From assembly GCA_028705775.1 (NCBI GenBank), contig JAQWCW010000001.1, positions 1 through 64,000 of the forward strand: a stretch of 64,000 nt of DNA, written 5' to 3'. Shown piece by piece: positions 25,661-34,917 of this stretch. This DNA is from Eubacteriales bacterium. Its GTDB lineage: Bacteria; Bacillota; Clostridia; Christensenellales; Aristaeellaceae. The position numbers and the translations under genes were made by a program. Numbering within the stretch: the stretch's first letter is position 1; each line of letters opens with the position of its first letter. A model generated the notes under the pieces. That model made no database searches. It was not told the DNA's origin and saw only the letters and a program-made list of their open reading frames with translations.

Positions 25661-27481
25661 ATGCAAACAAGCGCGGCATACCCGAGCGCGGCGCGCATAC
25701 GGCTCAACAAGCTTTTGACCTACATATCAAAGCCGCAGAACGCAATCCTTTTAATCCTCGGAATTATTCTGACGGTTACAACCCTCGCGCCGATGTTCTC
25801 AATTGCAATCGACACCGTGACCGTGCATATAGGCTCCGTCGATTCCGCAAGAACGGGGCTTACGGAGGGCTATACGCTGTACAACTGGAGCGATTTGTTC
25901 ACGGGAAGGCTCGCCAAAACGAACCTGTGGACGCCGCTCCTGAATTCGGTTCTCCTGTCCGTATGGGCGTGCTTCGGCTCAATCCTGTACGGCGGAATTT
26001 TTGCGTATCTCGTTACGCGCACAAACCTGAAATTCAAGAAATATCTCAGCTCAATCTTCATATTCCCATACATAATGCCGCAATGGACGCTCGCGGTTGT
26101 GTGGAAGAATATGTTCGATTCGCGGCTGGTTTCGGGCACTTCGGACGGCATTTTTGCGGGAATTCTCGGAATCACAATGCCTGAGTGGTGGTGTCAGGGG
26201 CTGTTCCCCGCCGCCGTCGTGCTTTCACTGCACTACGCGCCCTTCGCCTACATATTAATCGGCGGTATATTCCGCAATATGGACGCGAATCTTGAGGAAG
26301 CGGCGACAATACTCAACACCCCGCGCATAAAAACCTTCGCGAGGATTACCCTGCCGATGGTTCGTCCGGCAATACTAAGCACAATTCTTCTCGTATTCTC
26401 AAGCGCTATGGGCTCGTACCCCGTTCCGCACTATATGAAGCTCGAAACGCTTTGCACAAAATACGTCGGAATGTCCGCAAACCGCGCGGGCGAGGCAAGC
26501 ATACTCGCCGTGATTATGATGCTTTTCGGAATAGCAATCCTGTTAATCAACCAAAAAACGACGGGCGGGCGAAAGAGCTTTACGACGGTAACGGGCAAAT
26601 CCGGACAGGCAAGCGTTGTTAACCTCGGCAAGGTCGGCAAATACGCGATTGCAATCCTGTTCGTGCTGCTTACCCTCGCAACCGGAATCGTGCCGATACT
26701 GACCTTTGCGCTTGAAACCTTCCTGCCGAACCCGGGTGATTACAGCTTCCTTTCATCGGGGCTTTCGGGGCTGACCACCAAATGGTGGATAACAGCCGAA
26801 AACATAACGGAGAACGGAATGTACGGGCAGACGGGAATTCTGTACAATTCGACAATCTGGAACGCGTTCGGCGGCTCGGTGTTCGTCGCCCTCTGCTGCG
26901 CGCTGCTTTCCGGAACGATTGGGCTTCTCGTCGGCTACTGTGTGAGCAAAAATCGGCGGAGCAAGTGGGCTGCCTACGTCAACTCAATGGCGTTCCTCCC
27001 CTATCTCATGCCCTCCCTTGCCGTCGGCGTAGCCTTCTTCATTTTCGGCTCGTCAATGGGAATATATAACACGTTCCTGCTGCTTATACTAGCCGGAACG
27101 GTTAAGTATATACCCTTTGCAAGCCGCTCCGCGCTGAACTCGATGATGCAGCTTTCCGGCGAGATTGAGGAAGCGGCAATCATCCAGAACGTGCCGTGGC
27201 ATAAGCGGATGCTCAGAATCATAATACCAATCCAGAAATCCGCTATAATAAGCGGCTATCTGCTTCCGTTCATGACCTGCATCCGCGAGCTGACGCTGTT
27301 CATGCTCCTCTGCTCGCAGACAAAGATAATCACGACGATGCTCGATTATTTTGACGAGATGGGGCTTTACGCCTTCTCAAGCGGAATCAACCTTATGCTG
27401 ATTGTATTAATCCTTATCTGCAACGCCGTGGTGAACAAGCTGACCGGCGCGAGCCTCGATAAGGGAATCGGAGGTAACTGA
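25661..27481 (+). CDS. ABC permease, fused tandem domains
   Basis: A 606-residue membrane protein with two BPD_transp_1 units in one chain, as in FbpB/AfuB-type permeases. The first EAA loop is at NLEEAATILNTPRIKTFARITLP cut across about residues 210-232, and the second at EIEEAAIIQNVPWHKRM near residue 505. Each half has about six helices. The start is the ATG with an AAGGAG site at 25661. It is followed two bases later by the ATPase. Role: membrane channel of the importer; substrate undetermined. Confidence 0.88.
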   Translation: MQTSAAYPSAARIRLNKLLTYISKPQNAILLILGIILTVTTLAPMFSIAIDTVTVHIGSVDSARTGLTEGYTLYNWSDLFTGRLAKTNLWTPLLNSVLLSVWACFGSILYGGIFAYLVTRTNLKFKKYLSSIFIFPYIMPQWTLAVVWKNMFDSRLVSGTSDGIFAGILGITMPEWWCQGLFPAAVVLSLHYAPFAYILIGGIFRNMDANLEEAATILNTPRIKTFARITLPMVRPAILSTILLVFSSAMGSYPVPHYMKLETLCTKYVGMSANRAGEASILAVIMMLFGIAILLINQKTTGGRKSFTTVTGKSGQASVVNLGKVGKYAIAILFVLLTLATGIVPILTFALETFLPNPGDYSFLSSGLSGLTTKWWITAENITENGMYGQTGILYNSTIWNAFGGSVFVALCCALLSGTIGLLVGYCVSKNRRSKWAAYVNSMAFLPYLMPSLAVGVAFFIFGSSMGIYNTFLLLILAGTVKYIPFASRSALNSMMQLSGEIEEAAIIQNVPWHKRMLRIIIPIQKSAIISGYLLPFMTCIRELTLFMLLCSQTKIITTMLDYFDEMGLYAFSSGINLMLIVLILICNAVVNKLTGASLDKGIGGN

Positions 27482-27483
27482 CG

Positions 27484-29118
27484 ATGGCGAGAATAGAGCT
27501 TACAAACGTATCGAAGCGCTGGGGGCATTTTTACGCGGTTGACCATCTTGACCTTACCATTGACGACAATGCGTTCGTAACCCTGCTAGGGCCTTCCGGC
27601 TGCGGCAAAACGACGACGCTGCGCATGATTGCCGGACTGGAAACGCCGACGGAGGGGCGGATTACGATTGACGGAGTGCCCGTTTTCGACTCGGAGCGCG
27701 GAATCAACGTATCCGCGAACGCGCGCAGGGTCGGCTTCCTTTTCCAGAACTACGCGCTCTGGCCGAACATGACCGTTTACCAGAATATAGCCTTCGGACT
27801 CGGCAATATAAAGGAAGAAATGGACAAGGCGGACACGGAGGCGCGCGCGATAAGCGCAATGCTTTCCATTCTGGACAAGGCGGGCGCTGCAAGGGCGCTC
27901 GTTGAGGAAAGCCGCGACAAGGACGGGAAAACGGACGCGCAGAAGGCGCAGTTGCGGCTTATCGACACCTACGAGATAAGCGGAATGAGCGCAAAGGCGC
28001 TGCTGAAAATCAATCTTGCCGATTCGGCGGACGTTGAAAAGCACAAGGCGGCGCTCAGGCAGAGGCTTGACGCCCTAAAGGAAAAGCACAGGGAGAAAGG
28101 CGAAACGCTCTCGGATGATTTTACCGTTCTTTCCGGCGGAAAGCCCGTTCGCTCCGTCCGCAAGCTCGATAAGGAGGAAATCGACCTTGCCGTAAGGCGC
28201 GTCAGCCGGATAGTCAAAATAGGAATGTTCATGGACAGGTATCCGAGCGAGCTGTCCGGCGGACAGCAGCAGCGCGTTGCAATCGCAAGAACCCTTGCGC
28301 CCGGGCCGCGCGTGCTGTTCATGGATGAGCCGCTTTCCAACCTTGACGCGAAGCTGCGCCTTGAAATGCGCTCGGAATTGCAGCGCCTGCACCTTGAAAC
28401 CGGCTCGACCTTTATCTATGTAACGCACGACCAGATGGAGGCGATGACGCTCGCCACCAAGATATGCCTTATCGAAAACGGCGTTTTGCAGCAGTATGAC
28501 GAGCCGCTGACGGTATACAACCGCCCGTCCAATCTGTTCGTTGCGGACTTTGTGGGAAATCCCGCCGTAAACTTTATCGAGGCGCGCGGCGCTCAGCAGG
28601 GCGGCGAGTTGCCCGTAACCATTTTCGGCTCGCACAAGGCGGTTTTCAAGCCTGCCGAAAGCATGGATTTGGCGAAATGGTTCGGCACGGAGGACGAGCG
28701 GGACGCGCAGAAGGCGGAAAAGGCAAAGGCGGCGCTCAAGGACAAAAAGAACGTAGAAAAGGGCAACAAGGACTCCGTTTTCCGCTATCATATAGCGCGG
28801 GTTAACGAAATGGAGGACTTCGGTGACAAGCGCACGGCGGACGATAACGATTTTATTTTAGGCGTTCGCCCCGAATTTTTGGATATACGCGAGGACGGAG
28901 CGCTTGAGGCGGAGGTATTCAGCGCGATGCCTACCGGCATGGAAACGACCGTAAAGCTGAGAGTTGACGATTTTCTCTTGACCGGAGTAGTATTTGGCGG
29001 CATACTGTACAAGATAGGGCAGAAGGTGCGCTTTTCCGTAAGGGGCGACAGCCTTATGCTCTTCTCACGCAAAAACGGACGAATGATTGCTCAGGGCTCC
29101 ATTGAAATCAAGGAGTGA
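27484..29118 (+). CDS. ABC transporter ATPase with two insertions
   Basis: A 544-residue MalK/PotA-type ATPase, well above the usual 350-380. Walker A GPSGCGKT (36-43), Q-loop FQNY (Q88), signature LSGGQQQR (257-264), Walker B LFMDEP and the switch His in VTHDQ (315) are intact. Between Q-loop and signature lies an extra segment of about 105 residues (roughly 110-230), charged and probably helical. A second extra segment (about 395-445, Lys/Ala/Asp-rich) interrupts the C-terminal TOBE region, which resumes at LGVRPEFLDI. Both insertions keep frame and codon style, so they are genuine. It drives import with the permease just upstream. Confidence 0.9.
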   Translation: MARIELTNVSKRWGHFYAVDHLDLTIDDNAFVTLLGPSGCGKTTTLRMIAGLETPTEGRITIDGVPVFDSERGINVSANARRVGFLFQNYALWPNMTVYQNIAFGLGNIKEEMDKADTEARAISAMLSILDKAGAARALVEESRDKDGKTDAQKAQLRLIDTYEISGMSAKALLKINLADSADVEKHKAALRQRLDALKEKHREKGETLSDDFTVLSGGKPVRSVRKLDKEEIDLAVRRVSRIVKIGMFMDRYPSELSGGQQQRVAIARTLAPGPRVLFMDEPLSNLDAKLRLEMRSELQRLHLETGSTFIYVTHDQMEAMTLATKICLIENGVLQQYDEPLTVYNRPSNLFVADFVGNPAVNFIEARGAQQGGELPVTIFGSHKAVFKPAESMDLAKWFGTEDERDAQKAEKAKAALKDKKNVEKGNKDSVFRYHIARVNEMEDFGDKRTADDNDFILGVRPEFLDIREDGALEAEVFSAMPTGMETTVKLRVDDFLLTGVVFGGILYKIGQKVRFSVRGDSLMLFSRKNGRMIAQGSIEIKE

Positions 29119-29123
29119 ACGGA

Positions 29124-30002
29124 ATGCTTACCTACCCTTACCAGAAGCTGAACGCCTTTGCCGCGCATGGCTCGGCGGGCAATCCGGCGGCATATCTGCG
29201 CCTCGGGGCGGACACGCTTACCGACGAGCAGATGCTGAAAATTGCGGGCGAGCACAAGGGCTTCGTATCCGAAATGGTATTCGTTTCCCGCTCAAAAAAG
29301 GCGGATATGAAGCTGACCTACTATTCCTCCGAGTGCGAGGTTGACTTCTGCGGTCACGGAACGATTGCGACGATGTACTCGCTGCTGAAAAGCGACGAGG
29401 AGCTTTCGCACAAGTCCGAGGTTGTAATCGAAACGAACCGCAAGGGGCTTTTAACGGTTTACAACCGCATTCGCGATGAAAAGGCGGTTTACGTTAAGGC
29501 CCCGAAGCCCGAAAAGCTGAAGTGTCCCTGCGAAAAAGCGGAGGCGGCGCGCGCTCTTTCCCTTCCGGAATCGGCGCTTGACAGCCGCTATCCAATCGGC
29601 TTTATCGACGCGGGGCTCAGAACCCTCATCGTGCCGATAACGGAGCTTCAAGACGAAACGACAATCAGCCCCGATATTTTCGAGCTGAAGGAATTCTGCG
29701 AGGCGGACGGAATAGACATTGTTCTCGCCTTCTCAATGCAGACGAAAAGCGACAAGCGCATTGCGCATACCCGCGTTTTCGCTCCGCGCTTCGGCTATCT
29801 TGAGGACCCCGCTACAGGCTCCGGCAACAGCGCTTTCGGCGCATATATGCTCGAAAACGGCATATGGGCGGGCGAGGCGACGGCAATCGAGCAGGGCGCG
29901 GGCGAGCCGTACAACAAGGTATGCCTCAGCGTTGAAAACGGCGAGCTGCTTTTCGGCGGCGGCGCGCAGCTTATAATCGACGGCAGCTATTTCATCAGAT
30001 GA
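29124..30002 (+). CDS. PhzF-family isomerase/epimerase-like protein
   Basis: A 292-residue PhzF-like protein with two similar halves. Recognition features are the N-terminal KLNAFAAHGSAGNPAA, the EVDFCGHGTIATM loop (D/CGHxT), and the C-terminal DPATGSGNSAFGAYM. In family members an acidic residue near the start acts as general base; here the equivalent position falls in AFAAHGSAGNP, where the usual VFxxxPxxGNP Glu/Asp partner is not obvious. It shares an operon with the importer (AAGGAG inside the ATPase stop region), so it may act on the imported compound. Substrate unknown. Confidence 0.82.
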   Translation: MLTYPYQKLNAFAAHGSAGNPAAYLRLGADTLTDEQMLKIAGEHKGFVSEMVFVSRSKKADMKLTYYSSECEVDFCGHGTIATMYSLLKSDEELSHKSEVVIETNRKGLLTVYNRIRDEKAVYVKAPKPEKLKCPCEKAEAARALSLPESALDSRYPIGFIDAGLRTLIVPITELQDETTISPDIFELKEFCEADGIDIVLAFSMQTKSDKRIAHTRVFAPRFGYLEDPATGSGNSAFGAYMLENGIWAGEATAIEQGAGEPYNKVCLSVENGELLFGGGAQLIIDGSYFIR

Positions 30003-30393
30003 CGCTCGGTTGATGATGAAATCATAAGCAAAAGGCACTCAATAACGACAACGGCGGCGGCAAAGCCCGATGCTTTGCCGCCGCTGTCTAGTTAAATGGT
30101 ACTGCCAAGTTAATGGCAGAGCGCCTGTATTTAAGTAAAATGCATTTTAGTTACGGCACGTTTCATGCGCTGTAATTAAAGAAATCATGCATTTTTTTTA
30201 GTTAGAAGCGGGTCTGCGCGCCGTAACTAAAGCCGGCTTTATTTACGGAGAGAAAAATAACGAAAATCGGGTGCAATGCGCGGGTTGCGGCAAAGCCGAA
30301 GGCAAGCAGATTATATGCGAAGGGATATTATGTTTACAGCGCTCAGCTTCAAGCGCGCAGCGTACAATCATGATTCTGATTCGGCTGCCGCGC
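30003..30393. other. Intergenic region with long hairpin
   Basis: A perfect 13-pair hairpin (GCGGCGGCAAAGC, loop CCGAT) at 30054-30084 lacks a T-run but probably ends the importer operon. Beyond it are AT-rich segments with an inverted TTTAGTTACGGC ... GCCGTAACTAAA pair (about 30147 and 30219). No gene is seen. Confidence 0.5.
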
Positions 30394-31689
30394 TTATTGC
30401 TCAAGGCTGTCGGGATTTAACAGAAAGTCATAAATATTCATAGTGAGAATGCCTTCGTCATTGTAGAACGCCGGCGTAATATCCTTCGTGACAACAATCT
30501 TCTTGAACGAATCCTCGATTCTGCGAAACGGTCGAAGCTCCTGCTCCCGCTTTTCTTCATCGGGTATTGAATATGCCGATTGAATGTAATAGCGCTTTGA
30601 ACCCATGTTGCAGACGAAATCGACCTCAAGCTGCTTTCTGACCGTTTTGTTTTCCGCATCCTTTTCCGCGACAGGCACAACGCCGACATCCACATTGAAT
30701 CCGCGCATAACAAGCTCGTTATAAATTACGTTTTCCATCGTGTGCGTTTGCTCAAACTGGCGGAAGTTGATTCGCGCGTTGCGCAGACCCAAATCGGAAA
30801 AATAGTATTTGCGGGGCGTTTCAATATAGGATTTGCCTTTTATGTCATATCTCTGTGCCGATTCCACAAGGAAGGAGTCCTCGAGGTATTCCAGATACCT
30901 CCTTACCGTATTTGCCGTGATTCCGGATTTTTTCACGGTGTGAAATGTGTTTTTCAGCTTTTCGGGATTTGTGAGCGAGCCGATGGATGAAGAAAGGATA
31001 TTCAGCAAATCCTCAAGCTCTCCTTTTCCCTTGACCTTATGCCGCCTGTAAATATCGCGTATATAAATTTCATCGAACAGCCTGTGAAGCACGGCGGATT
31101 TATCTGCTTCGCTTTGGCGCAGAACGACCATCGGTATACCGCCGTACAGCATATATTGCACAAGCCCCTCGTATTTATCTCCCTGATACACGCTCATAAA
31201 CTCAGCAAAGCTTAAGGGGAACATATGCACTTCGTCGCCCCGTCCGGCAAACTCGGTGATTATATCGCGGGATAGTAACTTCGCGTTGCTGCCCGTCACA
31301 TAAACGTCTATATTGCTTTTGCGCAGATATCCGTTCAGCACTGACTCAAAGCATCCGAGCAGCTGAACCTCGTCAAGCAGAAGATAATACATATCGCTAT
31401 CGACAGTTTTCGTCCGTATAAACTCCATGAATTTTTCCGGCTCGACTTTTCTGTCTTGCTTTTCAATTTCAAGCAGGTTTTCTCCGATGGAAGATAAATC
31501 CTCCGCTGAATCGAAAGCAAAGCGAATGATGTGGTTTTCCGCAACGCCATCGGAGAGCAGCTGATTATAGAAAATTGTGTTGAGCAGATACGACTTGCCG
31601 CACCTGCGCACGCCGGTAATGACCTTGACAAGCCCGTTGTGTTTTCTTTCAATCAGTTTGTCCAGATAGAAATCGCGCTTGACCTCCAT
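30394..31689 (-). CDS. AAA ATPase with DUF4143 domain
   Basis: A 431-residue protein of the AAA_14/DUF4143 family. Walker A is VITGVRRCGKSYLL (residues 26-39), Walker B YLLLDEVQLL, sensor region VYVTGSNAKLLS, and an arginine-finger-like FAGRGDEV. The C-terminal DUF4143 part (about 200-400) has a winged-helix segment (ITANTVRRYLEYLEDSFLV) and a nuclease-like core (KQLEVDFVC). Function is not established; many copies occur per genome in gut bacteria. The ATG with GGAGGTG was chosen. Two 32-base direct repeats lie in its upstream region, one between the -10 box and the gene. Confidence 0.87.
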   Translation of the reverse strand: MEVKRDFYLDKLIERKHNGLVKVITGVRRCGKSYLLNTIFYNQLLSDGVAENHIIRFAFDSAEDLSSIGENLLEIEKQDRKVEPEKFMEFIRTKTVDSDMYYLLLDEVQLLGCFESVLNGYLRKSNIDVYVTGSNAKLLSRDIITEFAGRGDEVHMFPLSFAEFMSVYQGDKYEGLVQYMLYGGIPMVVLRQSEADKSAVLHRLFDEIYIRDIYRRHKVKGKGELEDLLNILSSSIGSLTNPEKLKNTFHTVKKSGITANTVRRYLEYLEDSFLVESAQRYDIKGKSYIETPRKYYFSDLGLRNARINFRQFEQTHTMENVIYNELVMRGFNVDVGVVPVAEKDAENKTVRKQLEVDFVCNMGSKRYYIQSAYSIPDEEKREQELRPFRRIEDSFKKIVVTKDITPAFYNDEGILTMNIYDFLLNPDSLEQ

Positions 31690-31709
31690 ATTATCAACAC
31701 CTCCTGTGA

Positions 31710-31741
31710 ATGATTTTTGCACCTTTTTGCACTTTTCATTC
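31710..31741 (-). repeat. 32-bp direct repeat, copy 1
   Basis: Matches 31783-31814 at 30 of 32 positions in the same orientation. It lies downstream of the TATAAT (31744-31749, minus strand) of the AAA/DUF4143 gene, where a bound protein would block transcription. Confidence 0.8.
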
Positions 31742-31782
31742 GTATTATATCACAATCAAGCGCAAAAGGCAGCCGTGTAGAG

Positions 31783-31814
31783 ATGATTTTTGCACCTTTT
31801 AACACTTTTCATTC
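31783..31814 (-). repeat. 32-bp direct repeat, copy 2
   Basis: Second copy, 41 bases beyond copy 1 on the upstream side of the -10 box. Both contain TTTTTGCACCTTTT and CACTTTTCATTC. Confidence 0.8.
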
Positions 31815-32024
31815 ATGAAAGGCGCGCGGATGCCGTTTCTCTGCGCTTTACGGCGGAATTTCAGCGCTTATCGGCGGAAAGATATGCGGGTTTATATTCC
31901 CGCGTCCCTCGTCTGCAAATCTATTCATCAAGCGTCTTTCAGAGGCTCAAGCGGCGCGCGCTCCCTTCGCAGCGGGATTTTTGCAATATGCGGGCGCAAA
32001 TCGGGCGCGATTTTGCTTTTCGGC

Positions 32025-32053
32025 TTGCTATTTTTTCTGCCTGTTTATATAAT
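32025..32053 (+). promoter_or_regulatory. Promoter of the nucleoside-type ABC operon
   Basis: TTGCTA and TATAAT with a 17-base spacer, 43 bases before the start codon. The stretch 31815-32024 shows no gene. Confidence 0.75.
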
Positions 32054-32095
32054 ATCATCATAGGTCAACTTCTTATGAATAAAGGAGGTGTAGGC

Positions 32096-33643
32096 ATGGC
32101 GAACGATGAGCGGTATGTTATCGAGATGCTTCACATCACCAAAGAGTTCCCCGGAATCAAGGCGAACGACGACATAACCCTCCAGCTCAGGAAGGGCGAA
32201 ATCCACGCGCTGCTCGGCGAAAACGGCGCGGGCAAGTCAACGCTTATGAGCGTGCTTTTCGGTCTTTATACGCCTGAAAAGGGCATTATAAAGAAGGACG
32301 GGAAGGAAGTAAAGATTAACGACCCGAACGACGCTACGGCGCTTAATATAGGCATGGTTCACCAGCATTTCAAGCTGGTGGACGTGTTTACCGTGCTTGA
32401 CAACATCATTCTCGGCGCGGAGGACACGCGTTTCGGTTTCCTGAGCAAGAAAACGGCGCGGCGCAAGGTGCTTGAGCTCGAGGATAAGTACGGGCTGCAC
32501 GTAGACCTTGACGCGAAGGTTGAAAACATAACGGTTGGTATGCAGCAGCGCGTTGAAATTCTCAAAATGCTCTACCGCGATAACGAGGTGCTTATTTTCG
32601 ACGAGCCTACCGCAATGCTCACTCCGCAGGAAATCGAGGAGCTGATGCAGATTATGCGCGGGCTTACGAAGGAAGGCAAGAGCATTCTCTTTATTTCCCA
32701 TAAGCTCAACGAGATTATGGAGGCTTCCGACCGCGTTACAGTTCTGCGCAAGGGGCGCTGCATCGGCACTGTCAACACCTCCGAAACCACCAAGGAGGAG
32801 CTTAGCCGCATGATGGTCGGAAGACCCGTGCAGCTGGTTGTTGAGAAAAAACCCGCCGTTTTGGGCGAGGAGGTGCTTAATGTAAGCGATTTGCACGTCC
32901 ATTCCAATATGTACAAGCGCGAGGCTGTAAAGGGCGTAAGCTTCTCCGTTCGCAAGGGCGAAATCGTCTGCGTTGCGGGAATTGACGGCAACGGGCAGAC
33001 GGAGCTTGTAGGCGCGCTTACGGGGCTTGAAAAATCCTCAAAGGGAAAGATTACCCTGTGCGGAAAGAATATTTCCTCCGTTTCCGTCAAGGAGCGCAGC
33101 ACGGCGGGAATGAGCCATATTCCGGAGGACAGGCATAAGTTCGGGCTGATTCTCGACTTTACGCTTGAGGAAAACCTTGTGCTTCAGCGCTTCAAGGAAA
33201 AGGAATTTTCCAAAAAGGGCTTCATCCGTTTCGGCGCTATACGCTCCTATGCCGAAAAGTTGATTAAGCAGTACGACATCCGCTCCGGTCAGGGCGCGGT
33301 GACGACCGTTCGCAGTATGTCGGGCGGAAACCAGCAGAAGGCAATCGTCGCAAGAGAAATCGACAGGGGGCTGCCCTTCATAATCGCCGTTCAGCCGACG
33401 CGCGGGCTTGACGTTGGCGCGATTGAGTACATTCACAACCAGCTTGTCCGTCAGCGGGACGAGGGCAAGGCGGTTCTTCTCGTTTCCCTTGAGCTTGACG
33501 AGGTCATGAACCTTTCCGACAGAATCCTTGTAATGTACGAGGGCGAGATTGTCGGCGAGTTCGACCCGAAAAAGGTTACGATAGAAGAACTCGGACTCTA
33601 TATGGCAGGCGCGCGCCGTCAGGGCGGGGAGGCAACCGCATGA
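32096..33643 (+). CDS. Nucleoside/sugar-type ABC ATPase (double domain)
   Basis: A 515-residue protein with two nucleotide-binding domains in tandem, as in RbsA and the purine-nucleoside importers NupA/YufO. The first domain has Walker A LLGENGAGKST (about residues 42-52) and VGMQQRVEILK in the signature position. The second has GIDGNGQTEL in place of a canonical Walker A and MSGGNQQKAIVARE, so it is probably catalytically weak. The KERSTAGMSHIPEDRHKFGL segment is typical of the nucleoside subgroup. An AAAGGAGG site supports the start. The stop overlaps the permease start (ATGA). It energises import with the next two genes. Confidence 0.88.
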   Translation: MANDERYVIEMLHITKEFPGIKANDDITLQLRKGEIHALLGENGAGKSTLMSVLFGLYTPEKGIIKKDGKEVKINDPNDATALNIGMVHQHFKLVDVFTVLDNIILGAEDTRFGFLSKKTARRKVLELEDKYGLHVDLDAKVENITVGMQQRVEILKMLYRDNEVLIFDEPTAMLTPQEIEELMQIMRGLTKEGKSILFISHKLNEIMEASDRVTVLRKGRCIGTVNTSETTKEELSRMMVGRPVQLVVEKKPAVLGEEVLNVSDLHVHSNMYKREAVKGVSFSVRKGEIVCVAGIDGNGQTELVGALTGLEKSSKGKITLCGKNISSVSVKERSTAGMSHIPEDRHKFGLILDFTLEENLVLQRFKEKEFSKKGFIRFGAIRSYAEKLIKQYDIRSGQGAVTTVRSMSGGNQQKAIVAREIDRGLPFIIAVQPTRGLDVGAIEYIHNQLVRQRDEGKAVLLVSLELDEVMNLSDRILVMYEGEIVGEFDPKKVTIEELGLYMAGARRQGGEATA

Positions 33644-34917
33644 AAGAAAAAGGCTTATCGTCCTTCATGAACAAAAACGGGACGCGCTCCGTAATGGCGT
33701 CGCTCATCTCAATCCTGATTGGCTTGGCGGCAGGCTCGCTCATTATCCTGATTGTCGGAATTTCCAATCCCTCAATCGGCATAAAGAGCGCTTGGGACGG
33801 AATCCGAATCGCGGTTGCGGGGCTGTTCAGCACGGGCAGGGACGCGGCGGGCGCGCTGACCTTCGGCTTCAACTCGACAAGCATAGGCAATATGCTTTTC
33901 CGCGCAACTCCCGTTATCCTTACGGGTCTTTCCGTCGCCCTCGCCTTCAAAACGGGGCTTTTCAACATCGGCGCGCCCGGGCAGTATCTTGCCGGAACGG
34001 CGGCTACGCTGTACATTGCCCTTACGATACCCACGACGGTTGTTCCCGCATGGATAGTATGGATTCTCGCCTTCTTCGGCGGAATGCTCGCGGGCGCGGT
34101 GTGGGGCGCGATTCCCGGAATGCTCAAGGCGTACCTTAACATCAACGAGGTTCTCGCGTGCATTATGACAAACTGGATTGCCGCAAACCTTGTCACATGG
34201 CTCTTTGATGTCAGCAGCCTCAAAAACGTTCTGGAAAGCGGCAAGACGGGCTACATTTACAAAACGACGCACAACGGCGTTGCGACGCCTAAGCTCGGGC
34301 TTGACGCGATTTTCCCGAACTCGCAGGTCAACGCGGGCATTCTTGTTGCAATCCTGATTGCAATAATCGTATACATCATCCTCAATAAAACGACCTTCGG
34401 CTATGAGCTGAAGGCGTGCGGCTCGAACCGCTTTGCCGCCAGATACGCGGGAATAAAGGACAAGCGCAATATCATTCTCGCCATGGCGCTCGCGGGCGGG
34501 CTTGCCGGAACAGCCGGCGCGCTCTACTTCCTTTCGGGCAATACGGAGTTCTACTGGACAACCTATCAGACCCTGCCGGCGGTTGGCTTCAACGGAATCC
34601 CCGTTGCCCTGCTTGCCTCAAGCAGCCCAATCGGAGTAATTTTCTCCGGCATATTCATGTCAATGCTCGATATTGCGGGGCTTCAGCTTACCAACCTTAC
34701 CGCGTATAACGAGTACATAACGGACGTTATAATCGCCGTCATCGTTTACCTCTCCGCCTTCTCGCTCGTAATCCGTATGTGGCTTGACGGGCGGCGGCGC
34801 AAGGCGAAGGCTGCATTGGAAACCGCCGCTCCCGCAGAGCCTGTGCCGGAGGAAGTAAAGGCGCAGGACGAAAGCGGCGCGGGAATAGCTCCGGATAAGG
34901 AGGCTGAGAATAAATGA
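33640..34917 (+). CDS. ABC permease, nucleoside type (subunit 1)
   Basis: A 425-residue BPD_transp_2 permease (NupB/YufP-like) with about ten helices. Characteristic segments are FNIGAPGQYLAGTAA, the LNINEVLACIMTNWIA loop, GYELKACGSNRFAARYAGI and GLAGTAGALYFLSG. The C-terminal 45 residues are Ala/Glu/Pro-rich and cytoplasmic. It overlaps both neighbours by four bases, so the three genes form one translationally coupled operon. Confidence 0.88.
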   Translation: MKEKGLSSFMNKNGTRSVMASLISILIGLAAGSLIILIVGISNPSIGIKSAWDGIRIAVAGLFSTGRDAAGALTFGFNSTSIGNMLFRATPVILTGLSVALAFKTGLFNIGAPGQYLAGTAATLYIALTIPTTVVPAWIVWILAFFGGMLAGAVWGAIPGMLKAYLNINEVLACIMTNWIAANLVTWLFDVSSLKNVLESGKTGYIYKTTHNGVATPKLGLDAIFPNSQVNAGILVAILIAIIVYIILNKTTFGYELKACGSNRFAARYAGIKDKRNIILAMALAGGLAGTAGALYFLSGNTEFYWTTYQTLPAVGFNGIPVALLASSSPIGVIFSGIFMSMLDIAGLQLTNLTAYNEYITDVIIAVIVYLSAFSLVIRMWLDGRRRKAKAALETAAPAEPVPEEVKAQDESGAGIAPDKEAENK

